DNA of 64,000 nt, from NCBI RefSeq assembly GCF_030159895.1, contig NZ_BSNI01000002.1, positions 2,444,306 through 2,508,305 on the forward strand, read 5' to 3'. The notes under the pieces were generated by a model. The model did no database searches, had not been told where the DNA came from, and saw only the letters and a program-made list of their open reading frames with translations. Source of the stretch: Maritalea porphyrae (GTDB taxonomy: Bacteria > Pseudomonadota > Alphaproteobacteria > Rhizobiales > Devosiaceae). Position 1 is the stretch's first letter; every line of letters starts with the position of its first letter. The position numbers were made by a program, and so were the translations under genes. Shown piece by piece: positions 1 to 7,753 of this stretch.

Positions 1-14
1 AATTGGGGAATTTG

Positions 15-1130
15 ATGACTAAACTGAGCAAATTCATAGTTCTCATGATCGGCCTAGCTGGACTAGCTGCAACATTGGTTGCGCCATCCTATGCCGCCCG
101 GATCAAAGACATTGTTGATATTGAGGGCGTCCGCGAGAACCAACTTGTTGGTTATGGCCTTGTTGTTGGTCTAAACGGCACCGGTGACGGGCTTAACAAC
201 TCACCTTTCACCAAGCAGAGCTTACAAGCCATGCTTGAACGCATGGGCGTTAACACGCTGGGCACAAACATGCGGACCGCAAACGTCGCAGCAGTGATGG
301 TAACAGCCAACCTGCCCGCATTTGCGTCGCAAGGCTCACGCATAGACGTAAATGTTGCCGCTTTAGGCGACTCAAAGAGCCTGCAAGGTGGTACACTACT
401 CGTTACCCCGTTGATGGGCGCTGACGGCGAAGTCTATGCCATCGCGCAAGGCCAGGTTGCAATTAATGGCTTCCAAGCGAGTGGTGATGGCGCATCCATC
501 GTTTCAGGCGTTCCAACCACCGGAAGAATTTCGTCAGGCGCTATTATTGAACGTGAAGTGAATTTCGCTCTCGGTTCGCGCCGTTCTGTGCGCTTGGCGC
601 TGCGCAATCCAGATTTCACAACATCTCGCCGCATTGCGCTCGCCATCAACAATCTCATCGGCATGCCAACAGCAGTTCCAGTGGATAATGCAACGGTTGA
701 ACTCACTCTGCCACGTGGCTTCAACGGCAACATTGTTGATCTAGTGACAGACATTGAACAGCTTGTGGTCACTCCAGACCAGACTGCAAAGATTGTAATC
801 GACGAGAACTCTGGCATTATTGTGATGGGTCGCGAGGTTCGCGTGTCCACAGTTGCCGTCGCGCAGAGCAACCTAACCGTCACAATCACCGAGACACCAG
901 AAGCAAATCAACCCAACCCACTCACTTTGGGTGAAACCGTTGTGCTGCCCAGAACAGAAGTTGACGTAGAACAAGTCGACAGCAAACTCGCGCTCGTTGA
1001 AGAAGGCGTCACATTGCAGGAGCTGGTCGACGGATTGAACGCGCTAGGCATTTCACCGCGAGACCTCATCGCCATATTGCAAGCGATAAAATCTGCAGGT
1101 GCGTTGCAGGCAGAAATCGAGGTCATGTAA
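15..1130 (+). CDS. flgI: Flagellar P-ring protein FlgI
   Basis: FlgI polymerises into the P ring around the flagellar rod in the peptidoglycan layer. The 371-residue product has a Sec signal peptide (basic MTKLSK start, hydrophobic core, cleavage likely after residue 27 at SYA|ARI). The family's conserved N-terminus follows at once, with RIKDIVDIEGVRENQLVGYG and the GLNGTGDGL loop. Length is normal for FlgI. The ATG at 15 follows GGGGA at 5-8 with good spacing; an in-frame TTG at position 3 would add four residues but has no visible ribosome site. The stop codon overlaps the next start (TAATG), so translation is coupled to the rod-binding gene. Anything upstream, such as flgA, lies outside the window. 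Confidence 0.97.
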   Translation: MTKLSKFIVLMIGLAGLAATLVAPSYAARIKDIVDIEGVRENQLVGYGLVVGLNGTGDGLNNSPFTKQSLQAMLERMGVNTLGTNMRTANVAAVMVTANLPAFASQGSRIDVNVAALGDSKSLQGGTLLVTPLMGADGEVYAIAQGQVAINGFQASGDGASIVSGVPTTGRISSGAIIEREVNFALGSRRSVRLALRNPDFTTSRRIALAINNLIGMPTAVPVDNATVELTLPRGFNGNIVDLVTDIEQLVVTPDQTAKIVIDENSGIIVMGREVRVSTVAVAQSNLTVTITETPEANQPNPLTLGETVVLPRTEVDVEQVDSKLALVEEGVTLQELVDGLNALGISPRDLIAILQAIKSAGALQAEIEVM

Positions 1131-1465
1131 TGGCTTACTCTACAATTCATATACCGGTAGAACGTCCGGCCCATATGCCAGAGCAAACCTTCAATCAGCT
1201 TAAAAGCAAAGCCGTGGAACTCGAAGGTGTGTTTTTGAACACCCTGCTTTCTCAGGTTGCTTCAAGTGTCGACACAGAAGGCCCATTTGGCGGCGGATAT
1301 GGCGAAGAAACTTGGCGCGGCATGCAAGCAAGCGAATTTGCCAACAACATCGCACGCGCTGGCGGCATTGGCCTGTCAGATAGTATTTTGCGCGACCTCA
1401 TTGATACACAGGCCGCCGTTTCCCAACAATATGCAACCCCACCTGCTGGAGCTTACCAGAAATGA
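1130..1465 (+). CDS. Flagellar rod-binding protein (FlgJ N-domain / CheL-like)
   Basis: This 111-residue protein matches the rod-binding domain that forms the N-terminal half of enterobacterial FlgJ. In alphaproteobacteria it usually occurs alone, without the muramidase half, and acts as a scaffold for rod assembly in the periplasm. The telling stretch is the central ELEGVFLNTLLSQV helix, then a glycine-rich GPFGGGYGEETW turn and the SEFANNIARAGGIGLSD segment. There is no hydrolase domain and no signal peptide. The start overlaps the flgI stop by one base and the end overlaps the next gene by four, so the three genes read as one operon. Confidence 0.88.
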   Translation: MAYSTIHIPVERPAHMPEQTFNQLKSKAVELEGVFLNTLLSQVASSVDTEGPFGGGYGEETWRGMQASEFANNIARAGGIGLSDSILRDLIDTQAAVSQQYATPPAGAYQK

Positions 1466-1953
1466 CCCCACAACAAATACGCGCTCAAGCACTAGCCAAC
1501 GCAAAGAAACTTCCGATGCCCGAAAACCCAGAGCAAGTCTGTGCGGATGCTGACGTTGCCCTTAGGGCTTTGGTTGATGTCACCAACAACGAAACCACGC
1601 TACTACGTGCAGGCAAACTGGTGGAAGCCAGTGAATTGGCGGCAGAAAAGGCCGAATTGGCCCAAAAATATGTCGGGCTGGCACGCTCAATCCAAGCAAA
1701 TGCGGCGGAAATCAAAAAACAAGCACCCCATTTGTTGCAAAAGCTACAGCAGGGTCAAACAGCGCTCGCTACGCAGATGGCCGAAAATCTGCGCGTGCTT
1801 GCCACCGCTAAATCTTTGACCGAAGAAATCGTATCAAGCGTTGCCAACCAACTCGGACAATCCAGCCAGACAGCAGCCTACGGGAACACCGGGCGCGGCA
1901 CAGCGGGACAAGCGGCATCAGTTAAAGGCGTTTCAATAAACACAACGCTTTAG
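1462..1953 (+). CDS. FlgN/FlbY-like flagellar protein
   Basis: The 163-residue product is almost entirely alpha-helical, rich in Ala, Gln, Leu and Glu, with no signal peptide or membrane segment. It resembles the FlgN-type hook-associated-protein chaperone called FlbY in Caulobacter. The long helices (about 25-135) include ALVDVTNNETTLLRAGKL and EASELAAEKAELAQKY, typical of FlgN. The Gly/Ser/Thr-rich tail would be the disordered substrate-contact end. It overlaps the rod-binding gene by four bases (ATGA). A chaperone for FlgK/FlgL, which are encoded at 12.4-15.8 kb, is the likely role; the assignment rests on position and helix pattern. Confidence 0.7.
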   Translation: MTPQQIRAQALANAKKLPMPENPEQVCADADVALRALVDVTNNETTLLRAGKLVEASELAAEKAELAQKYVGLARSIQANAAEIKKQAPHLLQKLQQGQTALATQMAENLRVLATAKSLTEEIVSSVANQLGQSSQTAAYGNTGRGTAGQAASVKGVSINTTL

Positions 1954-2057
1954 TTTCAATTTGAATTAATTTACACCAATTCAAATCACCTCATCTAAAC
2001 ACGGGTACTCCATACTGAAAGTTGACCAGAAGGCCAATTTTTCAATGGAGAAGACCC

Positions 2058-2429
2058 GTGACCCTCAGAATTGAGTCCGCAGCCGGTTTTCAAGGTGGAG
2101 CACTTAGTACTGGCAATGCCAGTGTTAAAGGCGAACATTACAGTAAACCTGATGCTGCTGCTACAAATGCACCAGCAAGTGATGCGAACGCTGCACCACC
2201 TGCTCCAAATAAAGTCAACGCTGTCGCTGACAAGTCAGTCAAAGAGTATCCAAAACTCGTTGGCCCCGAAGCACCGGCAAGCTTGCTTTTTGAAGCCTCT
2301 TTGGCCGCAAGCGCTAAGCAACGCGGTGATGGCGAGAGCCACGGTGCGCACATCGATTTCCCACGCATGATCAATAGGCAATGGGTGCCCTCACCCAGCG
2401 AAATGAACATGCTCGAACAACTCAAATAA
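2058..2429 (+). CDS. Hypothetical protein next to flagellar genes
   Basis: I do not recognise this 123-residue protein. A GTG start at 2058 is chosen because GGAGAAG lies just upstream (2048-2054); the frame is open back to a TTG at 2022 without a ribosome site. The N-terminal two thirds are low complexity (Ala, Pro, Asn, Lys), looking disordered. The C-terminus is more ordered and ends in FPRMINRQWVPSPSEMNMLEQ. There is no signal peptide or membrane segment. It lies 104 bp after the flgI operon and before the flagellin array on the same strand, so a flagellar role is plausible but unproven. Confidence 0.6.
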   Translation: MTLRIESAAGFQGGALSTGNASVKGEHYSKPDAAATNAPASDANAAPPAPNKVNAVADKSVKEYPKLVGPEAPASLLFEASLAASAKQRGDGESHGAHIDFPRMINRQWVPSPSEMNMLEQLK

Positions 2430-2452
2430 ATCAATCAGTTAAACGAAAGGAG

Positions 2453-2468
2453 CTAACCCTCTATTAAC
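2453..2468 (+). promoter_or_regulatory. CtrA-like box upstream of flagellin 1
   Basis: CTAA-N7-TTAAC differs by one base from the CtrA consensus TTAA-N7-TTAAC. It lies about 155 bp before the flagellin 1 ATG, further than in the other six genes. Confidence 0.4.
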
Positions 2469-2622
2469 CCTAAAAACGCCCCTAACTGCCTTGTTAAGGT
2501 TTGATTCAGTCGAGCCGGGCTTTATGGGTGCCATGCTGGAGAAAACACTTAGTTGGTGTTGACCCAGGTTATACGCGGGCCAGAAAGGCTCGTTTGACAG
2601 CCAGAATGGAGTATTTAGTATC

Positions 2623-3726
2623 ATGGCTATTCAACTATCATCTGCCGTACGGCAAAACCTAACCGCCCTTCAGGGCACTGCTGACATGTTGAGCAAAACC
2701 CAGAACCGTCTTTCGACTGGTTTGAAGGTTAACTCAGCTTTGGACAATCCAGGTTCATTCTTTACAGCCCAATCACTGAATTCTCGCGCTTCCGACCTTT
2801 CATCACTTCTTGATGATCAGGGCCAAGCGGTTCAGACGCTTAAAGCGGCTGACGAAGGTATTCAGGCGATTACAAAACTTGCTGAAGCGGCTAAAGCGAA
2901 GGCAAACCAAGCTCTACAATCATCTTCAAATGATGACCGTCGCAAATATGCTGGCGAGTATAACGAACTGCTTTCGCAAATCGAAACATTGGCGAAAGAT
3001 AGTGGATACTCAGGTAAAAACTTGCTTGGCGGCTCTGGCAACGATTTGTCAGTGGTGTTCAACGAGTCTGGTTCTTCTAAGTTGTCAGTCTCAGCGGTTG
3101 ATTACACAGACACTTCAGGCGCCTTGGGTCTTTCTGATTTGACAGTTGGTACTTCATCAACTGCAACAGTAACTGAAGCGAACCTTGAAGCTGGCGACGA
3201 AGCTGGTGACACATTGACCCTAACCTTAGGCTCAACAAACCACTCAATTGCATACGGTGCTGGCACAACGACTGAAGACGTTATGGCTGCAATCAACGCG
3301 ATTGAAGACGTATCAGCTACCACTGATGGCACAACAATGACGATCACTTCGTCAGCTGGTGAAATCACTCTTGACGACACTGACACCACTGCAAACCTTA
3401 CAACTGTAAGCGGTACAGGTTTTGCGGCTGGTACATTCGACACTGATGCATCAATCAACTCAACATTGACAAACTTGACTAACGCCTTGGGTACGTTGCG
3501 TTCTCAGGCTTCAACATTCGGTACAAACCTAACCGTTGTTGAAAACCGTCAGGACTTTACAAAGTCAATGATCAACACGTTGGAAGAAGGTGCAGGCAAG
3601 CTAACCTTGGCCGACACCAACGAAGAAGGCGCGAATCTTCTTGCCCTTCAAACACGGCAAACATTGGCATCGACTTCATTGTCTTTTGCTTCTCAAGCCG
3701 ACCAAAACGTGTTGCGTTTGCTTTAA
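2623..3726 (+). CDS. Flagellin 1
   Basis: Flagellin is the filament subunit, exported through the flagellar type III apparatus. This 367-residue copy has the conserved N-terminal D0/D1 helices (LSSAVRQNL, NRLSTGLKVNSALDNP) and C-terminal D1/D0 helices (LRSQASTFGTNLTVVENRQ, ending SQADQNVLRLL). Between them is a variable central region of about 120 residues rich in Thr, Ser and Asp. It differs from the other copies at several otherwise fixed positions (for example DDQGQ for DDMGQ, and RQTLAS for RQQLSS). The ATG follows a weak GGAG at 2608-2611. It is first of seven tandem flagellin genes, with its own CtrA-like box and terminator, so it is probably a single-gene unit. Confidence 0.96.
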   Translation: MAIQLSSAVRQNLTALQGTADMLSKTQNRLSTGLKVNSALDNPGSFFTAQSLNSRASDLSSLLDDQGQAVQTLKAADEGIQAITKLAEAAKAKANQALQSSSNDDRRKYAGEYNELLSQIETLAKDSGYSGKNLLGGSGNDLSVVFNESGSSKLSVSAVDYTDTSGALGLSDLTVGTSSTATVTEANLEAGDEAGDTLTLTLGSTNHSIAYGAGTTTEDVMAAINAIEDVSATTDGTTMTITSSAGEITLDDTDTTANLTTVSGTGFAAGTFDTDASINSTLTNLTNALGTLRSQASTFGTNLTVVENRQDFTKSMINTLEEGAGKLTLADTNEEGANLLALQTRQTLASTSLSFASQADQNVLRLL

Positions 3727-3750
3727 TAAAGCGCACAGAATTTCTAGGAA

Positions 3751-3775
3751 AAGCGGGCCCCGGCCCGCTTTTTTT
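3751..3775 (+). terminator. Rho-independent terminator of flagellin 1
   Basis: AAGCGGGCC and GGCCCGCTT pair perfectly around a two-base loop and are followed by a run of T. Confidence 0.9.
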
Positions 3776-3792
3776 GTACGTAATTTTTCCTA

Positions 3793-3808
3793 TTAACTTC
3801 TCATTAGC
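3793..3808 (+). promoter_or_regulatory. CtrA-like box upstream of flagellin 2
   Basis: TTAA-N7-TTAG, one base off the consensus, ends about 71 bp before the ATG. A similar stretch, including CATAAT just downstream, precedes flagellin 6. Confidence 0.5.
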
Positions 3809-3857
3809 CATAATGGGGCATTTTTTAAGGACTGGTTCCAGGAAGGAACTGAGTATC

Positions 3858-3877
3858 CCTAGAAAAGGAAATTAGTA
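3858..3877 (+). promoter_or_regulatory. Shared flagellin leader motif with ribosome site (flagellin 2)
   Basis: CCTAGAAAAGGAAATTAGTA spans the Shine-Dalgarno sequence. Close variants precede flagellins 3, 4 and 6. An imperfect hairpin (GGTTCC...GGAACT, about 3833-3850) lies just upstream. FlbT is known to bind a flagellin mRNA leader in Caulobacter, so this is a candidate target. Confidence 0.5.
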
Positions 3878-3878
3878 C

Positions 3879-4988
3879 ATGTCTGAAATGATTCATCTGT
3901 CGGCTGCAGTACGCCAGAACCTGCTCTCCTTGCAGAATACCGCAGACCTGATGTCTAAGACACAAAACCGCCTTGCAACTGGCCTCAAGGTGAACTCTGC
4001 CCTTGATAATCCTGGTTCATTCTTTACAGCGTCATCATTGAACAACCGCGCATCTGACTTGGGCGGCCTTTTGGATGATATGGGCCAAGCGGTCCAAACG
4101 CTTAAAGCTGCGGATGAAGGTATTCAATCCATCACCAAGCTTGTTGAAGCGGCAAAAGGTAAAGCTAACCAAGCTTTGCAGTCCTCTTCAAACGACGACC
4201 GTCGCAAGTATGCGACTGAGTACAATGAACTGCTTTCTCAAATCGAGACATTGGCGAAAGACGCTGGCTATTCTGGCAAGAACCTTCTTGCCGGTACAGG
4301 CAACGATCTGTCAGTTGTTTTCAATGAAACAGGCACATCAAAACTGTCAGTTTCAGCTGTTGACTACACGGACACAACTGGTGCGTTGGGCCTTGCGGAC
4401 CTAACAACTGGCACTGTGTCTACAGCAACAGTTACTGAAGCCAACCTTGAAGCTGGCGACGAAGCAGGTGATACATTGACCCTCACTTTGGGTTCAACAA
4501 CTCACTCAATCGACTACAGCGCAGGCACCACAACTGAAGAAGTTGTAGCAGCCATCAACGCAATTGCTGATGTTTCAGCTTCGACTGACGGCACAACTGT
4601 TACCATCACTTCATCTGCTGGTGAAATCACCCTTGATGACAATGTGACTGGCAGCAACTTGTCAACGGTTAGCGGTTCAGGTTTCGTTGCAAGTAGCTTT
4701 GATGCAGATTCTGGCATCAACACTTCACTATCGAGCCTCACCTCAGCGTTGAACACACTGCGCTCACAAGCGTCCACCTTTGGTACAAACCTCACCGTTG
4801 TTGAAAACCGTCAAAGCTTCACAAACCGGTTGATCAACACTTTGGAAGAAGGTGCGGGCAAGCTCACATTGGCCGACACAAACCAAGAGGGTGCGAACTT
4901 GCTAGCGTTGCAAACACGTCAGCAACTGTCTTCGACATCACTTTCATTCGCCTCACAAGCGGACCAAAACGTGTTGCGTTTGTTCTAA
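3879..4988 (+). CDS. Flagellin 2
   Basis: This 369-residue flagellin starts MSEMIHLSAAVRQNLLSLQ and has complete N- and C-terminal filament domains, ending SQADQNVLRLF. The central domain carries the TATVTEANLEAGDEAGDTLT block shared with copies 1, 3, 4 and 6. By direct comparison it differs from flagellin 3 at only about six residues, although most of the two genes shows many silent changes. One tract (4113-4260) is nearly identical at the DNA level, suggesting recent conversion. The AAAAGGA ribosome site and leader are shared with copies 3, 4 and 6. Confidence 0.97.
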   Translation: MSEMIHLSAAVRQNLLSLQNTADLMSKTQNRLATGLKVNSALDNPGSFFTASSLNNRASDLGGLLDDMGQAVQTLKAADEGIQSITKLVEAAKGKANQALQSSSNDDRRKYATEYNELLSQIETLAKDAGYSGKNLLAGTGNDLSVVFNETGTSKLSVSAVDYTDTTGALGLADLTTGTVSTATVTEANLEAGDEAGDTLTLTLGSTTHSIDYSAGTTTEEVVAAINAIADVSASTDGTTVTITSSAGEITLDDNVTGSNLSTVSGSGFVASSFDADSGINTSLSSLTSALNTLRSQASTFGTNLTVVENRQSFTNRLINTLEEGAGKLTLADTNQEGANLLALQTRQQLSSTSLSFASQADQNVLRLF

Positions 4989-5017
4989 ACCAAGAACAAC
5001 AAAAACAGCTCCAAATG

Positions 5018-5043
5018 GGCGGGTCTTCGGATCCGCCTTTTTT
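5018..5043 (+). terminator. Terminator of flagellin 2
   Basis: GGCGGGTC and GATCCGCC pair (one G-T) around a TTCG loop, followed by six T. Confidence 0.9.
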
Positions 5044-5052
5044 AATGCTTAT

Positions 5053-5068
5053 TTAACAGTAACTTAAA
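5053..5068 (+). promoter_or_regulatory. CtrA box upstream of flagellin 3
   Basis: TTAACAGTAACTTAAA fits TTAA-N7-TTAA exactly and ends 80 bp before the ATG. A second near match (TTAA-N7-TTAC) lies at 5095-5109. Confidence 0.55.
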
Positions 5069-5127
5069 TTGACGTTAGTCATTTTCTGATATGGTTAATA
5101 AGCCTTTACAGAATGTAGAGGTGCGTT

Positions 5128-5147
5128 CCTAGAAAAGGATTTGAGTA
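5128..5147 (+). promoter_or_regulatory. Shared flagellin leader motif (flagellin 3)
   Basis: CCTAGAAAAGGATTTGAGTA matches the flagellin 2 leader at 17 of 20 positions, directly abutting the ATG. Confidence 0.5.
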
Positions 5148-6257
5148 ATGTCTGAAATGATTCATTTGTCAGCCGCAGTGCGTCAAAATCTGCTTTCGTT
5201 GCAGAATACTGCGGACCTGATGTCCAAAACCCAGAACCGGCTCGCCACGGGCCTCAAGGTCAATTCCGCCCTTGATAATCCTGGGTCTTTTTTCACTGCC
5301 TCGTCGCTAAATAACCGCGGCTCTGACCTTGGCGCTCTGCTAGATGATATGGGCCAAGCGGTGCAAACGTTGAAAGCGGCAGATGAAGGTATTCAATCCA
5401 TCACCAAGCTTGTTGAAGCGGCAAAAGGCAAGGCAAACCAAGCTTTGCAGTCCTCTTCAAACGACGACCGTCGCAAGTATGCGACTGAGTACAATGAACT
5501 GCTTTCTCAAATCGAGACTTTGGCGAAAGATGCAGGCTATTCGGGCAAGAACCTCCTTGCTGGTACTGGCAACGATCTCTCAGTGGTCTTTAATGAAGTT
5601 GGCACGTCAAAACTCTCTGTATCTGCTGTTGACTATACCGACACGACTGGCGCGTTGGGTCTGTCTGACCTAACAACTGGAACAGTCTCAACGGCAACCG
5701 TTACTGAAGCAAACTTGGAAGCTGGCGACGAAGCTGGCGACACATTGACCCTCACTTTAGGTTCAACAACTCACTCAATCGACTACAGCGCAGGCACAAC
5801 AACTGAAGAAGTGGTAGCGGCCATCAACGCCATTGCTGATGTGTCTGCTTCAACAGATGGTACAACGGTGACAATCACGTCGTCTGCTGGTGAAATTACG
5901 TTGGATGACAACGTCACTGGTAGCAACCTGACAACCGTTAGCGGTTCGGGCTTTGTCGCAAGTAGCTTTGATGCAGATTCCGGCATCAATACATCTCTAT
6001 CAAGCCTGACTTCGGCGCTGAACACCTTGCGTTCACAAGCGTCCACGTTTGGTACGAACCTGACAGTTGTCGAGAACCGTCAGAACTTCACCAACCGATT
6101 GATAAACACGCTCGAGGAAGGCGCAGGCAAGCTAACGCTGGCAGACACCAACCAAGAAGGTGCTAACTTGCTGGCGTTGCAAACGCGCCAGCAACTGTCA
6201 TCAACATCGCTTTCGTTCGCTTCACAAGCGGACCAAAACGTTCTCCGACTATTCTAG
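5148..6257 (+). CDS. Flagellin 3
   Basis: This copy is 369 residues and almost the same protein as flagellin 2. Visible changes are NNRGSDLGA for NNRASDLGG, NEVGTSK for NETGTSK, GLSDL for GLADL, SNLTTV for SNLSTV and RQNFTN for RQSFTN. All conserved terminal helices are present. Unlike its neighbours it has no T-tailed terminator; a 9-bp hairpin at 6281-6313 follows instead, so some read-through into flagellin 4 is possible. A CtrA box and the common leader precede it. Confidence 0.97.
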   Translation: MSEMIHLSAAVRQNLLSLQNTADLMSKTQNRLATGLKVNSALDNPGSFFTASSLNNRGSDLGALLDDMGQAVQTLKAADEGIQSITKLVEAAKGKANQALQSSSNDDRRKYATEYNELLSQIETLAKDAGYSGKNLLAGTGNDLSVVFNEVGTSKLSVSAVDYTDTTGALGLSDLTTGTVSTATVTEANLEAGDEAGDTLTLTLGSTTHSIDYSAGTTTEEVVAAINAIADVSASTDGTTVTITSSAGEITLDDNVTGSNLTTVSGSGFVASSFDADSGINTSLSSLTSALNTLRSQASTFGTNLTVVENRQNFTNRLINTLEEGAGKLTLADTNQEGANLLALQTRQQLSSTSLSFASQADQNVLRLF

Positions 6258-6280
6258 GGTAGTAAGTAAACAATAGAGCT

Positions 6281-6313
6281 GTTCTATCGACGTAAAATAC
6301 ACGCCGATAGAAC
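6281..6313 (+). other. Hairpin after flagellin 3, without a T run
   Basis: GTTCTATCG at 6281-6289 and CGATAGAAC at 6305-6313 pair perfectly around a 15-base loop. No T tract follows, so it is a weak terminator or an RNA-stability hairpin. Confidence 0.6.
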
Positions 6314-6335
6314 CCATGGTTTCGTAGCATTATCG

Positions 6336-6351
6336 TTAATGCCGAGTTAGT
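6336..6351 (+). promoter_or_regulatory. CtrA-like box upstream of flagellin 4
   Basis: TTAA-N7-TTAG, one base off consensus, ends about 70 bp before the ATG, as for flagellins 2 and 6. Confidence 0.45.
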
Positions 6352-6377
6352 CTTTCAACGGTATGCTGGAGTTTATA

Positions 6378-6419
6378 CCCCTAGAATAGGGGTTAATTTC
6401 CTAGGAAAGGAAATAAGTA
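6378..6419 (+). promoter_or_regulatory. Leader hairpin plus shared motif (flagellin 4)
   Basis: CCCCTA and TAGGGG pair around GAA (6378-6392). CCTAGGAAAGGAAATAAGTA (6400-6419) follows and ends at the start codon. The same arrangement, a C4/G4 hairpin and then the motif, occurs before flagellin 6. Confidence 0.5.
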
Positions 6420-6420
6420 T

Positions 6421-7533
6421 ATGGCTGATATGATACATCTATCGTCCGCGGTGCGTCAAAATCTGCTCTCTTTGCAGAATACCGCTGACTTGATGTCAAA
6501 AACACAGAACCGATTAGCAACAGGCCTGAAAGTCAACAGCGCCCTCGATAATCCCGGTTCATTTTTCACCGCCTCAGCACTAAACAATAGGTCCTCCGAC
6601 CTTGGTGCATTGCTCGACGATATGGGCCAAGCGGTGCAAACCCTAAAGGCTGCCGATGAAGGCATCCAATCCATCACCAAATTAGTTGAAGCTGCCAAAG
6701 GTAAGGCTAACCAAGCCCTACAGTCTTCTTCCACTGACGATCGCCGCAAATATTCAAATGAGTATAATGAATTGCTGTCGCAAATTGAATCGTTGGCGAA
6801 AGATGCAGGCTATTCTGGCAAGAACTTGCTTGCAGGTACGGGCAACGATCTATCAGTTGTGTTCAATGAAACAGGCACGTCCAAACTGTCGGTTTCTGCA
6901 GTAGATTACACAGATACGACGGGTGCGTTGGGTCTTTCTGATCTAACAACACACACCGTTTCAACTGCGACAGTAACCGAGGCAAACTTGGAAGCTGGCG
7001 ATGAAGCTGGCGATACGCTTTCTGTTACCGTTGGTGGCACAGTTGTCGGCACAATTGCTTATGGTGCTGGCACAACAACTGAAGATGTTGTCACCGCACT
7101 TACAGCATTGGATGGCGTCTCAGCATCAACAGACGGCACAACAATGACTGTGACGTCGGCCTATGGTGAGATATCAATCGATGATACCAACACCACTGCA
7201 AACTTGGCGACAGTCAGTGGCTCTGGTTATGTGGCAAACTCGTTTGATACAGATGCCGGGATCAACGCATCGCTGACATCATTGACATCTGCTTTGAGCA
7301 CCCTTCGCTCACAAGCGTCTACGTTCGGTACAAACCTTACGGTTGTTGAAAACCGTCAAGATTTTACCACACGTCTTACCAATACTTTGGAAGAAGGCGC
7401 GGGCAAGCTCACATTGGCAGACACTAACGAAGAAGGCGCGAACTTGCTTGCATTGCAAACAAGGCAGCAATTGTCTTCGACGTCATTGTCATTCGCTTCA
7501 CAAGCGGATCAGAACGTATTGCGGTTGTTCTAA
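6421..7533 (+). CDS. Flagellin 4
   Basis: This 370-residue flagellin begins MADMIHLSSAVRQNLLSLQ. The terminal domains match copies 2 and 3, but the central domain has diverged: DTLSVTVGGTVVGTIAYG replaces the DTLTLTLGSTTHSIDYS block, and TTHTVS replaces TTGTVS. This suggests a different surface-exposed D2/D3 face on an unchanged filament core. The GGAAA ribosome site lies inside the shared leader. It has its own terminator at 7561-7585. Confidence 0.97.
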   Translation: MADMIHLSSAVRQNLLSLQNTADLMSKTQNRLATGLKVNSALDNPGSFFTASALNNRSSDLGALLDDMGQAVQTLKAADEGIQSITKLVEAAKGKANQALQSSSTDDRRKYSNEYNELLSQIESLAKDAGYSGKNLLAGTGNDLSVVFNETGTSKLSVSAVDYTDTTGALGLSDLTTHTVSTATVTEANLEAGDEAGDTLSVTVGGTVVGTIAYGAGTTTEDVVTALTALDGVSASTDGTTMTVTSAYGEISIDDTNTTANLATVSGSGYVANSFDTDAGINASLTSLTSALSTLRSQASTFGTNLTVVENRQDFTTRLTNTLEEGAGKLTLADTNEEGANLLALQTRQQLSSTSLSFASQADQNVLRLF

Positions 7534-7560
7534 GTCTAGTCGCAACAACAATTTCCATCA

Positions 7561-7585
7561 GGCGGGCCATCTGGTCCGCCTTTTT
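7561..7585 (+). terminator. Terminator of flagellin 4
   Basis: GGCGGGCC and GGTCCGCC (one G-T pair) close an ATCT loop, followed by five T. Confidence 0.9.
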
Positions 7586-7671
7586 CGTTTATCGAGCCTT
7601 CAACCCAAGCAATCCACACCTTAATAAACATGCCAGTTAAGCAGCTGTTTCTGCACGACTTTTTACGTCGA

Positions 7672-7687
7672 TTAACACTCTATTAAC
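7672..7687 (+). promoter_or_regulatory. CtrA box upstream of flagellin 5
   Basis: TTAACACTCTATTAAC is an exact TTAA-N7-TTAAC match and ends 66 bp before the ATG. Confidence 0.6.
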
Positions 7688-7753
7688 CAGCCAAATATAT
7701 TCGATACTTAACAAGCTCAGAATGAGCGATTCACGCCTTAGAATTTGGTGCCT

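Noticed and set aside
2430-2622. Sigma54 promoter before flagellin 1
   Set aside because: A TGGCAC occurs on the opposite strand near 2530, but no TTGC follows at the required spacing.
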